A program made the translations under genes and the position numbers. This document shows positions 1-61,571 of a stretch of DNA of 64,000 nucleotides, piece after piece. Location: positions 16,952,425-17,016,424 of the forward strand of contig CM032802.1 in the NCBI GenBank assembly GCA_019155185.1, given 5' to 3'. The number at the start of each line of letters is the position of its first letter. Position 1 is the first letter of the stretch. Below the pieces are notes generated by a model, which saw nothing but the letters and a program-made list of their open reading frames with translations, was not told the origin of the DNA and made no database searches. Source of the DNA: Beaufortia kweichowensis (Eukaryota > Chordata > Actinopteri > Cypriniformes > Gastromyzontidae).

Positions 1-2190
1 TTCAACAACATAATCAAAATGTTGATGCCTCTGTGTCGTGTGTTGAAGGTTGTCAACTTCAGCTTCATGGTCATTGCTGCTGTAGGTTGTGCATATGTTG
101 TGAGGACAACCAGTGAATAACATTAACACGTCACTCTAATGTAGCATGAATATCAGAGTATCATGTAGAACACATGAGTTTTACTTCTAATTTCTTTAAT
201 GCCGAAATGCCATTTAACAAGTTAATCATGATAGAATAAAACTGCATGTTTTATGATTTCTGTATTGCCTCAAATTTGTGTATGTTGTTTTTTTGGGAAT
301 GTGTTTTTATTGAGAAAAAAAGCTATTTGTTGGAAAAAGCTATTATGTTGCTATTACTAATGTGATGTGTGTCTGGATTTGATGAAATTGTTTCTAATAA
401 TTGTACATTTTTGTATAATTTACTTTATATAAATTCAAGTGAAATTGCCACCTTGTAAAATAGCAGGAATTCCTGTGAGATCAGGCTGAATGAACTAGTA
501 TCATCCTGCTGAAAACACTATCCTAGGCTTTTTTATGACCAATTTCCACTTCATTTCACATGCTTTTGCTCCCGTCACAGTTACACACACTCACTGTGTG
601 AGCGCTTAAGGTTAGTGCTGTGATATGTTTTTGCAGAAAACTTCAAAGACGTGGATATCACACCCATAGACTTAACATTAGACCAGACTGCAGTGCTTCT
701 GGGAGATTAAGCGTGTTGTTTACCCCATGCCAGGTGATAAACACTTCCAAACCTCTCTAAATCTGCACGGCACATTCTCCGGCTCACATTAGCTCTCTCG
801 GTTCAGCGTATAAATATGTCTAATGCAGGAATAAGTGGTGTAAGTTAAAAGCGAAGTTGAGCTGTGTAGACATCTGCTGGAGTCGGTGTAAATATAAAAA
901 TAACTGAACAAGAAAGAGCTCACTTGTTTCTTGAATTATTTCATGTTTAGTACCAGAAAATCTAAATCTCATAATCAAACCCCAGAATGGTATATTCCAT
1001 AATTGCCGTGAGGGGGAACGCAACTAGTAAAATTGTATCCGCAGGGACTCCTTTAAATACTAACAAAGGGTCAGGCTTTGAAAATAATACTCTTCCTATT
1101 TCCTGTCGGCAAACTAGATAAAATATCTCTTTTGGATACCACTAACAGCCTCAAGCAAAACTCTTGGATGTCTACGCCGTGAGCTTCGCATACTTTAGAC
1201 AATCCAGTGATCTTGATAACAGCTCATTGCCATATTTGTAAACAAAGCTTTCTTTTTCCATCAGACTTTTTTGCTTCGTTTCCAGTCAGCGACACACACG
1301 TCTCCTGGACATCCTGTAAAATTCAACCAATCAGATGACAACTTGAAACACTTTCAAAGCGTTTCCAGTTATGTGTGCCATATGCATCAGACGTTCAGCC
1401 AACAGAATGTGATCGTGACGTCTGAGACTGAGACTACTTCCAGTAAAACCAGCCAATCATCAATCAATAAAGACTAATATTGTCTGAGGGAGGACCTCTA
1501 TACATGTCTCATGAGGCGATTAGGCCAATCTGTGCACATGTGTAGTAGCTGAAGCATCCTCAAAAAGGTGTTTTTTGTGCAATTTGAGTTTAAGGAACAG
1601 AACGTCACAGTTGATGTCAGATTAAATTATTGGTGGGAAATATGTTATTTAATTGTGATTTTAGCATCTGATTTTAGCTATACAAGTCTTTCCCCATCAA
1701 GCAGATAGATCTGTGGTCTTGATATGACTGAAATAGCTGATCGGAGGTGTTCGACTTCTCAAAACGTGGTTGTTTATTGCAGTTTTTGTCATTTGTCAGT
1801 TTTTCTCTCCTGTGGGGTTTAATGTGTATCTGGACACACATTTTAATGGTTACAGTGGGATGGTAAGAGTGGGCTTTCAGTAGCTGTGGGGTGATTGCAG
1901 GACTGAAATGACAGCTGAAGTTTAAGTAAATTGGCATCACAAGACAGGCAGATTATGACTTCACTGGTAATAAACTGCTTGACTACTTCCCATTTCCTAC
2001 AAAACCATTACAGACCACATGTCTTCATCCTCATCATGACATTACACAACACCATGGACATACAGTATAATCTTTTCAGGAAGTGTATTTGTGCATGTCT
2101 AAGGGTTAGTAATGAGTTTAAATTGTGTTTGTATTTGTGTAAGTATCAAAACCTCAATGGGAGTCAATGCGTGTGTTGCAAAGATCTTAC
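1..2190 (-). other. arhgap42: arhgap42 intron 6, 5' portion
   Basis: AT-rich unique-looking sequence after the exon 6 donor. I see no exon with GRAF homology on the minus strand, no inverted-repeat element and no long simple repeat. The short ORFs at 1271-1477 and 1674-1940 look random. Confidence 0.6.
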
Positions 2191-51100
<48,910 letters not shown>

Positions 51101-51134
51101 CATGAGATCTCTAACACAGTTAACGCAATGCAGC

Positions 51135-51182
51135 TCAGTGGTTTCTCACACAGCTCATCTTCTTTCCTATCATCCTCATCAT
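51135..51182 (-). CDS. upstream ORF 2 in the arhgap42 leader (15 codons plus stop)
   Basis: ATG to TGA reading MMRMIGKKMSCVRNH, ending 34 nt before the main start. It contains four ATGs in one frame. Its first ATG has T at -3; the second has A at -3. Regulatory effect is inferred only. Confidence 0.3.
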   Translation of the reverse strand: MMRMIGKKMSCVRNH

Positions 51183-51225
51183 GAAAGTGTGTGTGTGTGT
51201 GTGTGAAAGTTAGTCTTTCCTCTCT

Positions 51226-51255
51226 TCACTTCCGCGCTCTGAGCGAAACTTTCAT
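51226..51255 (-). CDS. upstream ORF 1 in the arhgap42 leader (9 codons plus stop)
   Basis: ATG to TGA reading MKVSLRARK, ending 125 nt before the main start. If the transcript starts upstream of 51255 it could reduce initiation at the main ATG. Seen directly as an ORF; translation is inference. Confidence 0.3.
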   Translation of the reverse strand: MKVSLRARK

Positions 51256-51783
51256 GAGCCCAAACTTTCTCCAACAGCTCAAAATTGAGCTCACGAGACT
51301 CCTGCTGGTTACATTAAACAAAACACATCCTGAACTAAAACCTTTACAACTTTATAAGTTTAGCCTTTTACTGCACTTCAGGTCATGATTTATTTACCGT
51401 AACTGTCCAAACTTTCTTTCATACCATTTTTAACATTACGACACTCTTTCATTCAGTATGTGAGATAGCATACACTCATCACAGCTGATATGTTGTAATG
51501 ACTATTCATATTTCAACTGTTGAACATGAATTATTGATCTAATTATATTAGTTAATGACTTTTGAATTAAAATTATGAACATGTCTTGGATTGGTTTTCG
51601 GCATTTCTATTCAAGGTTTTAGTAAATAATTTGATTTCAAAAACATTTTTTATTATTATTATTATTAATAATAATATATAATAATAACAATAATGTTTAC
51701 GAGATGAAGAAAATGTAAGTGGTGCTTTCGAGTGGCAAAACTCAGACCGCAATATTACAATGATGATAACTGTTAGCAAGATG

Positions 51784-52205
51784 TTAGCATGTTTTAGCAT
51801 GATGCTACCGTGTTTTGGCAAAATGCATGATGTTAGCGTGTTTTAGCATAATGCTAACATGTTTTAGTAAATTAAACCCACCCTTATGTCTCTATGACAC
51901 TGTGACGCAAAGATATCTGTCTGGGCCTTTTATAATGGAGCGTCAATGGGATCGTTTGCTATGGTGCTCTAAATGGTTGCTAAGGTGTGGCTTCACAGCA
52001 TCATGATGCTTCTGGGAGACTGATTGGTTGTCTGAGTAAAATGAGCCCACCCCCTTGTCTTTATGACAAAGATAATCCATCTGGGCAATTTTTTTAATTT
52101 CATAAAAATTTTATAATGGCAGTATATGGGCCATTATAAGTCTATGGGAAAATTCGGGTGGCTCTTACGCTCCAGGGGTACAGCTTACACCCAATTGTGA
52201 GGTTT
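51784..52205. repeat. TTAGCATG-rich dispersed repeat
   Basis: Several ATGTTAGCATGTTTTAGCAT units, then GGTTGCTAAGGTGTGG and two blocks of AATGAGCCCACCCCCTTGTC type. A related block at 56330-56530 carries AAACGAGCCCACCCCATGTC and GGTTGCTAGGGTACTC. Known style of fish interspersed repeat; non-coding. Confidence 0.55.
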
Positions 52206-52914
52206 GTTCTTACAGAGCCTGCCTTTTTTTCACAAAAAGTCGCCAAATATGAAAACAAAGTAAATACACTTCTGCATTTGTGTATATTAAAAATTATATC
52301 GGAAAAAAGGCCTTGCACAGACGCAAGGCATGATCGAGCACAAACAGGAAATATCAGGGCAGGTTGGCATGTGAGGGTGTAAGAGTTTAATTGCCCAAAA
52401 TAAAAAATCTTTAAAAAAATCTAATATTTTATTTAAATATAGCAAAAATAGCTCCTTGTTGCAAAAAAACAATAAATCGCAAAAATTGTAATTAATGCAA
52501 GTAAATACAATTATATGTATTTGCAGACTATACCAAACTTAATACATTATGAGCTCAAAGAACCAAAAACAGAAAATAAATATAAAAAAACTAAAGAACA
52601 TACAAATCAATGTATTTCTGTAGAGGATTAAATAAAACCAAAGGTGTTCAGATAATGTCTCAGCTTTATGATTTTTTTATAATATTTAATTGTCCAAAAA
52701 CAAATTTGTTGTAACAGTGACCACATGCCTTTTCCCCACAAACCTTCAAAAAAGTAAAGCTTTACTTAGAAAATATTCACAGCTGTTATTAGAGACATAT
52801 TCTGTGGACTGAAGTTAATGTTTAAACATAATTTTCCAATACAAAAATTGCTTATGAAAAAAAGAAAGTTTAAAATTAATTTTATAGCGCTTTGCACAGA
52901 GAGCAAAGTGAGGG

Positions 52915-53290
52915 AGGGAGTGGCGAATGCAAATGACGTGCCCTGCGCGCACACACGCACACTTTGGGGGTGACGTACGATTCAGGACAGCAATGGACAC
53001 AGTTTAAGTCTACGCATGAGCAGAGCGCGCGTCCACTTTTGTGCGAGCAAATCCAGGTGCCAGTGGAGAGGTTTGCCTTCGTGCATTAATATTAACGCGC
53101 TCTCGACATTTGTCAGTAAAATAACGTGCACTTTAAATTGGCCTCTGATAGCAACACAGCAGCCGTTGTGTGTGACGTCACGCCTTGGAATGTTTTTCAT
53201 GTCGTCATAGAACGATCTCAGTCTCTCAAGCGCTGAACGAGTTCTGTGCGCCATTCGACGACAGACACTAGCGAGAATAAGCAGCAGCCG
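52915..53290 (+). promoter_or_regulatory. CpG-containing block with a CRE, ending at a splice donor: candidate promoter and first exon
   Basis: This block is distinctly richer in CG dinucleotides than its surroundings (for example GCGCGCACACACGCACAC and GAGCAGAGCGCGCGTCC). It contains TGACGTCA, the full cAMP-response element, at 53173-53180. Its right edge is GCAGCAGCCG|GTAAGAAA, a strong plus-strand donor at 53291. It lies about 1.9 kb upstream of arhgap42 exon 1, so it could drive a divergent transcript or be a distal arhgap42 promoter. Confidence 0.4.
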
Positions 53291-53362
53291 GTAAGAAACG
53301 CAAATATTCAGCTTTAATTAGATTTAATCTTAAACGTTATGTTTTTACAAAAGCCTCGTGGG

Positions 53363-53624
53363 CAGAGGTGGATAGATTGTCCAAACTTTACTCGAGTAAA
53401 AGTACAGATAACAATAGAAAATATTACTCGAGTTAAAAGTAAAAGTCACTGTCTTGAAATGACTAGTTACTTGAAATCTGATTATATCATGGAACAGATA
53501 TCACTGGAATGACAGTGTAGTGAAGTACAGATTTAAGTAAGAGATGAAGTACACACTCTTAAATTTACTTTAAATTTACATATTTTCCAAAATATTTACT
53601 TAAGTAAATTACTGCCCACCTCTG
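53363..53624. mobile_element. CAGAGGTGG-type hAT-like non-autonomous element
   Basis: Begins CAGAGGTGGATAGATTG and ends TACTGCCCACCTCTG. Inner AGTAAAAGTACAGATAAC and TTTACTTAAGTAAATTACTG are typical of a widespread fish element. The 8-bp flanks (CTCGTGGG and CTTGTATT) agree only partly, so the target duplication has decayed or the ends are slightly off. Confidence 0.7.
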
Positions 53625-53997
53625 CTTGTATTCATGTGGCGCTTTACATGTAGGAAACGCAATTATTAGCTCTCGCTTTGCGCTTGTTTCCTAACTCTGG
53701 TGCCGTTCTCTGGGCGGGACTACAGTCCTGGCCCACAAGCCCGTCCTGCTATGTGGTGGGTGGGTGCTGGAGCAGGACGGGTGGGACAGGCTGCTGTTCA
53801 CCCCAGGGTTCTCATTTTGAGTTAGAAGTGGGGCCTGCACTGTAAGGTGGTGGGTGGGAAACAGGAATGGCTCCACTTTTGAAACACTAATATTAGTTTA
53901 AGTCTTAAACACTGTTTTTACACATGCCTAGTGAGCATGTGGCGCTATTGCGCATCGAGCGACCCCTCGTCCCTATCCGGGTAGCAGGTTCCTTTAG

Positions 53998-54122
53998 TGC
54001 CGGTGACAGTAGTTTGAGGACAGTTTTAGGACCTGAAATTCCTCGGTTTTCGAGTGACAGCGCCACATTGGGTCAACGAGGACCCATGTCTACAACACTA
54101 CAGGATGGACAACAATCAACAC
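53998..54122 (+). other. Exon-like segment A of a duplicated cassette
   Basis: Preceded by CCTTTAG and followed by GTGAGT at 54123. It contains AGTGACAGCGCCACATTGGG and, near its end, ATGGACAACAATCAACAC (54105-54122), which would encode MDNNQH in phase 0. The ATG has A at -3 and G at +4. It is homologous to segment B. No known protein recognised. Confidence 0.35.
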
Positions 54123-54298
54123 GTGAGTTACTAAAAGTTACTAAAGTTTTATTTGTTTAACGTTGAACACAAATGTTAAGATTGTTGCCGACGTGTCTCC
54201 TTTGTTGCCATACAAATATCAGTGTGTTTCAGGCATTATGTGACTCAGGATGGTCTGCCCTAAACATCTGTTAGCAGTAACTTCTAATGTTGATTTTA

Positions 54299-54437
<139 letters not shown>

Positions 54438-54461
54438 GAAAGGAGAAGCATATTTCTTCAG

Positions 54462-54563
54462 TGCTGGAGACTGTAGTTTCAGGACCTGTTTTTTGAGTGA
54501 CAGCGTCACATTGGGTCACGGAGAACCGCATTTCTACAACTCAGGATGGACAACAATCAGAAG
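54462..54563 (+). other. Exon-like segment B of a duplicated cassette
   Basis: Preceded by ATTTCTTCAG and followed by GTGAGT at 54564. It shares TGCTGGAGACTGTAGTTT, GAGTGACAGCGTCACATTGG and ATGGACAACAATCAGAAG (54546-54563; MDNNQK, phase 0) with segment A. The ATG again has A at -3 and G at +4. A longer frame through the tract (54250-54567) is mostly Ser-Leu repeat and is not credible upstream of the tract. Confidence 0.4.
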
Positions 54564-54708
54564 GTGAGTTGCCTACTAAACATCAATGAAGTTTTGTTTG
54601 TTTAACGTTGAACAAAAATGTTACGGTTGCTGAAGTTGGTGTTGCTAAATATAGTCTTAAAGGAGTATAAAAGAACTGAAATTAATAATTATTAATAAGT
54701 TTATTTTA

Positions 54709-54846
<138 letters not shown>

Positions 54847-55022
54847 GCTTCAAGGAGAAGCATATTCTCTCTCAGGGAATCAGTAAAGCAGTGATGAAGA
54901 TGATGGACAACAAGAAAGGGGCTTTTCATCAATGAAGTTTTTGTTTTTTATTGAACAAAATGTTACGGTTGCTGTTGGTGTTGCTAAATATTTCTTAAAG
55001 GGTATATTAAAATACAAAGTAA

Positions 55023-55147
<125 letters not shown>

Positions 55148-55480
55148 AGGTGTCTGATTAACCAATCTTGTCACTGCAAAAGCTACAATATGGATTCAGA
55201 AGGTAGTTGCATCAATGAGTTTTGTTTGTTTTGAACAAAAATGTTACGGTTGCTTTTACCTTGATAAAAAGAACTATTAATTTATTAATAAGCAACACTA
55301 AATGCTAAATCAGGACCTGTTTTTATGCAGCATTTATAAAGTACAACTCAGGATGGACAACAATCAGAAGACTACTAAACACAATGAATGTTTAGCGTTG
55401 AACAAAAAACGGTTGCTAAAACTAAAAAGTCTTAAAATATAAAAGAACTGAAATTAATAATTATTAATAAGTTTATTTTA

Positions 55481-55661
<181 letters not shown>

Positions 55662-56329
55662 GAATCAGTAAAGCAGTGATGAAGATGATGGACAAGAAAG
55701 GGGCTTTTCTCAGTTTTTGTTCTATTCATGTATTGCTTTTTTCTTTTATATAAAATACAAAGTAATCCTTGTGCCCTACTTCTTTCTACCCTTTAAGGTG
55801 TCTGATTAACAATCTTGTGACTGCAAAAGCCATATGATTATAGCATATGATTATATTTTACCTGATAATACAATTTTAAAAAACAACACTAAATGCTAAA
55901 TACTGTATGCAGCATAAAGTAACTGTAAAAAAGACTAAAACAATTAAAAAAGTAAAACAAAAATCAATTAGTGTATACTGGCATAACTTTCATCAGTGTC
56001 AGTGTAGGACTAATGCCTTGTCTCATGCTATATATATACACTAGCCAAATCCACTCCAAAAAATAAACTTTTTCATAAGGTTAAAAAACAAAACCACACA
56101 GTGTTTGATTGAGGATGAAACAAGCTTAAATTTACTCGCAGGATCAGAACGGAATAAGATGCCAGTACCATATGGATGTGCGTGTGCATCTGGCTCTTGT
56201 GCCAGGCCTCCACCACTCAACTGTTATGACTTCACCAGCCCCGCCATACTAATCAACATGGACACGTTTTCCCACGGATGGGTAGGAGCTCGAAACAATT
56301 CTGCATGCCCTGCATTTGTGTGTGTTGTA

Positions 56330-56530
56330 TTTCATCCACCAGTGAATATACTCCAAGCCAGAAGTAAAACGAGCCCACCCCATGTCTCTATGATGTTCTG
56401 ATGCAGAGATATAGCTATTTTAAAACGGTTGCTAGGGTACTCTGTTTGGTTGCTAGGAAGTGACTTGGCACCCACCAGTGATATTACTCCAACTTTTGAG
56501 TGAAACGAGCCCACCCATGTCTCTACAATT
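56330..56530. repeat. GAGCCCACCC-type dispersed repeat, second locus
   Basis: Two tandem partial units: ACGAGCCCACCCCATGTCTC and ACGAGCCCACCCATGTCTCT, with GGTTGCTAGGGTACTCTG between. Related to 51784-52205. Confidence 0.5.
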
Positions 56531-57544
56531 TTATATTTTTATACGATATTATAATAATGATTATTATTATTATTATTGGTTTCTGCACTGGAATGCATTG
56601 TGCATCCTAAAGCATTGTGTTAGCAACAAAGGTCAAGGGTGTAAATGTATTTGTGGCAACACGTTTCATTCTGATTGTCAGTTGTGGTAAAAAGTGCCGC
56701 ATAGGTGACAACAACAAGCCAACTCAAACAGCTAAGTGATATAGGCCTGAACGATTAATATTTAAATGCATGTGAAATGTTTACATGATTAAAAAACAAA
56801 AAACTGCAGAGAAGAGGACACAGAAGAGAAAAGCTTGATGCTGAAGAGAGAGAGAGAGGCAGCATATCAATTCCATTGCTTTGACAAGATCTAGTACAGC
56901 CTGAAGGGTCATACAGTAGGATAGATTTATCTGTGTGTGACATCTGTAAAGCTGGCAGACGTCTGATGATGACCTGCAGCATTTCTCAAGGTCTGATGAA
57001 ACAGGCCAGACATATGTGGCTACAATAAACTAAACCCCCACAACAACACCTGAAAGGGCTATGCCGCTCGCTCAAACCATCTATAACCCAGAAGTAAAAA
57101 CTGCCAAAATCATATAAACATCCAAGCAAGGAAATAAAACATCAGAATTGAACTATCAGTCACACAGCTTGCATTGTATGTCAGTCGATGAGTATAAGCC
57201 ATCAAACAGTGCACTGTTGCCTTTAAGGCGCTCCAAACAGGTGACTGTAATTATACTCTCTGATAGATGGTGCGGAACTAATGAGGCCGGGAAGAGGGTG
57301 AATTCTGAATTAATACCTTACTAAATGAAAGTAATTAGACTTCAGCCTAATTGGAGCCAGTAGAATCGGCCACAAAATACAGGGCACACGGGGATGATAA
57401 TGATGGCGGATTCCAAATGAGCGTTTAGTCGATGCAAACCAGGAGGAAAGATTTTAAACACATTAGCTATCTCATTTGCATGCAATGCTAAATTGTCTTT
57501 CCAAAACTGAAATTGGCTGAGATGCAGTTAACATACAACTATCA

Positions 57545-57765
57545 TAACATAACTTAACACACATATCACAGTCGATCAGAGACTATTCTCTAGTTTTAGT
57601 GATTTTACTTCATGAATGTTGTATTGATAGTGTTCATATTTTTACATTTTTGTATTGTGTGCTTGTGCGTTATCATGAAAAAGTCACGACTGAAGGGGTG
57701 CAGTTACTCTGGGGTTACTCTGCTACAGCTGTGACTTATTCACGATAAAGCACAGCCTCTTGTAC
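57545..57765 (+). mobile_element. GTGCTTTATCGTGAAT dispersed repeat, copy 3, with terminal hairpin
   Basis: CATATCACAGTCGATCAGAG and TTTTACTTCATGAATGTTG match the 7.7-kb copy. The end forms a stem: GTGCGTTATCATGAAAAAGT (57665 onward) against TGACTTATTCACGATAAAGC (about 57732 onward), with a loop of roughly 40 bp. Confidence 0.55.
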
Positions 57766-60700
57766 CTTATTACTTACATATTTCATTGTAAATGTTCAGA
57801 AAACGTTGGTATAAAAATTTTACAATATTGTTAGTGAAACATTTTAAAACATTCAGACAAAAATCATTTCATATTTTGAAATGTTAGACAACCTCTAAGG
57901 AAGTGTTTAAAACCAACAATGATTTCTAGTGACAAATCAACTTTTTGAGATTTGGCAATTTTTCGTTATGTAAACACGTAAGCAGTGTTTTCAGCAGCTG
58001 TGTTCTCAGTTCTACATTTTCTTGTGTCTTATTCAGGTCTTTGGGACCTGTTTTCAGTGTTTATAAGACAAAATGCAACGTACTGTATTTAAATGACTTT
58101 GCACTGATTTGTGTATTTGACAGGATGTCAGCAAAGACATGAATAAAAATACCTTCGCTAATCATTATAATGGGCAGCACTGCAGGAGAGGACAATGCCA
58201 ACATAACTGATGTCATCATCATCATCAGTGAAGAAACTTGTTTTATTCTTAGAAACCCAAATGCAAGCTGCTGGATTACGCAACGGTCAGTGCTACAGAC
58301 GGGATGATTTGAAGATGTTTCAGAGTGCTGTTGATGAACCTAACACAGATAAGTCCCTCTCTCATCCTGAAACAGAAAAGCTCTTGTGATTGGTTAATGG
58401 CTGACAGATTGCTCTGCGAATATGTGAGTTATCGTAATTGTGTTGCCTAAAGGAAAATTCTGTAAAATTTGCTTGGGAAAAATAAATTAAAGGGGAATCA
58501 TGCAAAAGCAAGCTGCATGAGACTGAGCTAATTACAGTATAGCCAGGCCGCCTGCAGTGCCTTTCAAAGCAGTTCACTTTAATTAGGATGATACACAGCA
58601 AGGAAACAACTATAGTCTGTTTCAACCACAAACACTCAGTCTTCAACATTTACACCACATTGTAATACCACAGAGATTACACTTACAATACACCCACATG
58701 CAGTCAAACCCACAAAAACAAATCATTATTGTCACCTGATCCGTAAATGCCATGTGATATGATGATGTCAATGCTGATTGGCTAATGTCGGCTAATCCCA
58801 AACACTTTACTAGCGTCTACACGTGTGACGTGAGAGACATTTCGTGCCTTTAAAGGAAAAATTTAATGATAATTAGAATTCTTTTTCTTATGATAATTTT
58901 GGCATAATTTGTCAAATTTATGTATTGACCATGTTGCTCTAAACTTACCGTACTTTTTACTTTTATATATTTATTTAATTATTTATTTTATTAGTAATAA
59001 TAACAACATATCATACGTCATTGATTTGTGCTCTGCATACATGATATGATCAGATTTAATTTCATTTGAGCATGTTCTATTTTAGTTAGTTTAGCATACA
59101 AGTTATTATATTTAGAAGACCTAAAATATGCCACCTAAATCATATGGTTTACTGCGTTTATGTTCTTTTCCATAGCTTGACATTTCTTATTGACAAACAT
59201 TTGATGAAAAACAGCTGATATATTCTTATTTTGTGTTCTATGAATAAAAAAAACATGAATTTAGAGCTGACGCGGATAGATGATGATAAAAATTTTAAGC
59301 AAACTATAGATTTGAAAGCCCTCTAATGGAAAATAAAAGGCTTTTTAAATGGCCATTGCTGCTTTTAATCCCTATAAATGGTGTATTTGCGTCATCTACC
59401 AGCAGAGGCTCACGGTCCTATTATAATCATCCAAATCCTGACCTCTTAGTGACAATACTTTAATATTTGTGTTTGGCACCTGCATACGCTGAGATGAGAT
59501 ATCAATGCGGCATGCAGAAACCGCGATTGATTAGCTTTCCGTGTGGCTCTGTTATTTGCTAGCCAAGCAGCTCTTGATTAGATTTCCTCAGACGTCAATG
59601 CATTATTTAGCATCCTGGCTGAGGTGTGTGTTCACAGGCTTCATCGGGTCTCCTGTGTGGATGCTTTCGTGTGGACGGGTGTCCCAGGGGTCCTGTTTGA
59701 TTCATCAGTGTAATGAGCAGAGAAATTATGAGTCTGTGAAGATGCTTTAGCACAGATTTAATTGTCGCGCTTACTGGAAGGCGATAAGATCCAGAAGTGT
59801 GACTTCAAACTGCTTTGTAATGATTGCATTGTGAAAAGTGCTAAACAAATACCCAGGCAAATAAAAGTCAAACTGCTATTGAGATGGATAATTTTCTCCA
59901 GGAATTAGTAAAAAGCCCACATGCAAGGAAATTGCACATTCTTTCTTTCTTTTCCGTGTACAATGTGATGGAAAGTCTACAGAATTCTGCAGATGTGGCA
60001 AAAGTGTTAGTACTTCACTTTTATTGGTAGTTAAAATCATTATCAAATTAGTCCAAATATCGAGCTGGAAGTAAGGGACACGGAAAGTGAATCTAGACTG
60101 TTGAATTGTTAAAAATGAATGCTCACCGAGGTAGTTATGGATGTTAGAGACAATTATTCTACAGTTAACAAATATACCTTTTTCAGTTGTTGATCCCGAA
60201 ATGTAAATATAAACACTGTACACACAGTTTAACAGTTAACTTTCACACTAAGAATTTTATAACAATTCATATTAAAACATACAAATGAGATTATACAAAT
60301 ACATACAAATTCCTGCGAGATTGTTTTGGAAAACATCACCAAATGTGATGAGTTAATATTAATGTGCAATAATGTCAACAATTGTACTGTATAGCCATGA
60401 AGTTACAGAAAATTAAACGGCAACTAGAAACAACTGTCAACCAATCAGAACGAAGAGAGGTATAATGAACTTGTGTTGTATGCGTATGAGTTGTTCTGCA
60501 TGTGTCCAAACATATACTGTAATGTTATGTATGTTAACACGCATACAGGACTGTTGTGGGAGTATGGTTTCCATTCAGGCCTAGTTATTATGTAGGTTAT
60601 ACTGCAGAGAAATATTCCCAAAAGATCAAGAGACTGTGGTGATGTTGGGTTCAATTCAAATCAACACACTGCCAATAATATATACTTATAGTATGTAGTT

Positions 60701-61571
60701 ATAGTGTGTTTATAGTTGAGTATCCAGGGATGGGAGAATTATCGACCAGCGCTCATCAATTATAAATTGCTCTATATCTTTCCAAACCAGTTCAGAACAC
60801 TGCATACACAAGCAAACACCACATTTCCACTTCCACCTGAAAATAATACAAGTAGATTTTTGAGTAAATGAACCCTTTAGAGATAGATAGGCCTTACAGT
60901 ACCCAAAGCACTGATCAGTTTTAAAGGTCAACACTGTAATAAAGCGCTTCGTTAATCCATGTCAACAATGTCACTTTACATGCACCGCATTTGCATTCAA
61001 TTATTTACCGAGCACAGATTGAGTCGCTGTGCGTCAAAGGCCCTGATGATTAACAAACAAATAACTCATGCGCGTAAACACAGCAGTCCCTCTTCGCAGA
61101 TTTATTGCTACATCGAGGGATCTTGCAGCCAGGATGTATCGTCTCGTCGGCTGACATTGGCCGGCGATGACAGCGGCGCGCTTTCTTCAGCGCATTGGCG
61201 TTTAAGGTAATTTCACAATTTCCGGCACTCGGCTGGTGTGCAGCGGCAGCATGTGGAGCAGTCTGTCACCAGTCGCCTCTCCTCTTGATTAATGACCCTG
61301 ATTGAGATTCATTTCTTATCAATTAGAGTGTGGCATTTACTGGCAGACAACTTCCCCCCGCAACCACCCACATTTATTTGTGTCTTTTTTGTCCACAGAA
61401 AAGAGACTGTTGTTAATGACACGTAAGGCCAAGTGTAAGAAAGGTTTAATGGGGGTTGATGGTCGAGACAAGGTGGAAAGCAGAGGGATGGGGCGGTAGA
61501 TCTCCACCTTAGAAAAAAAATAGCAGAATTGGTGATGTCATAAAAACGTGCTGGCTCTGTTATTGATATAT

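Larger units (their letters stand above)
51101..51400 (-). promoter_or_regulatory. arhgap42: arhgap42 5' leader and proximal promoter candidate
   Basis: Sequence immediately upstream of the chosen start codon. It contains a (CA)n run on the mRNA strand (about 51187-51205), two short upstream ORFs, and a TATA-like TTATAAAG on the minus strand around 51350-51357. The transcription start was not determined; the TATA-like match is weak evidence on its own. Confidence 0.45.

Noticed and set aside
52982..53254. 90-codon minus-strand ORF starting MAHRTRSALERL in the CG-containing block
   Set aside because: CG-rich sequence has few stop codons, no family was recognised, and the plus-strand donor at 53291 suggests the other strand. 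Kept only as a possibility.
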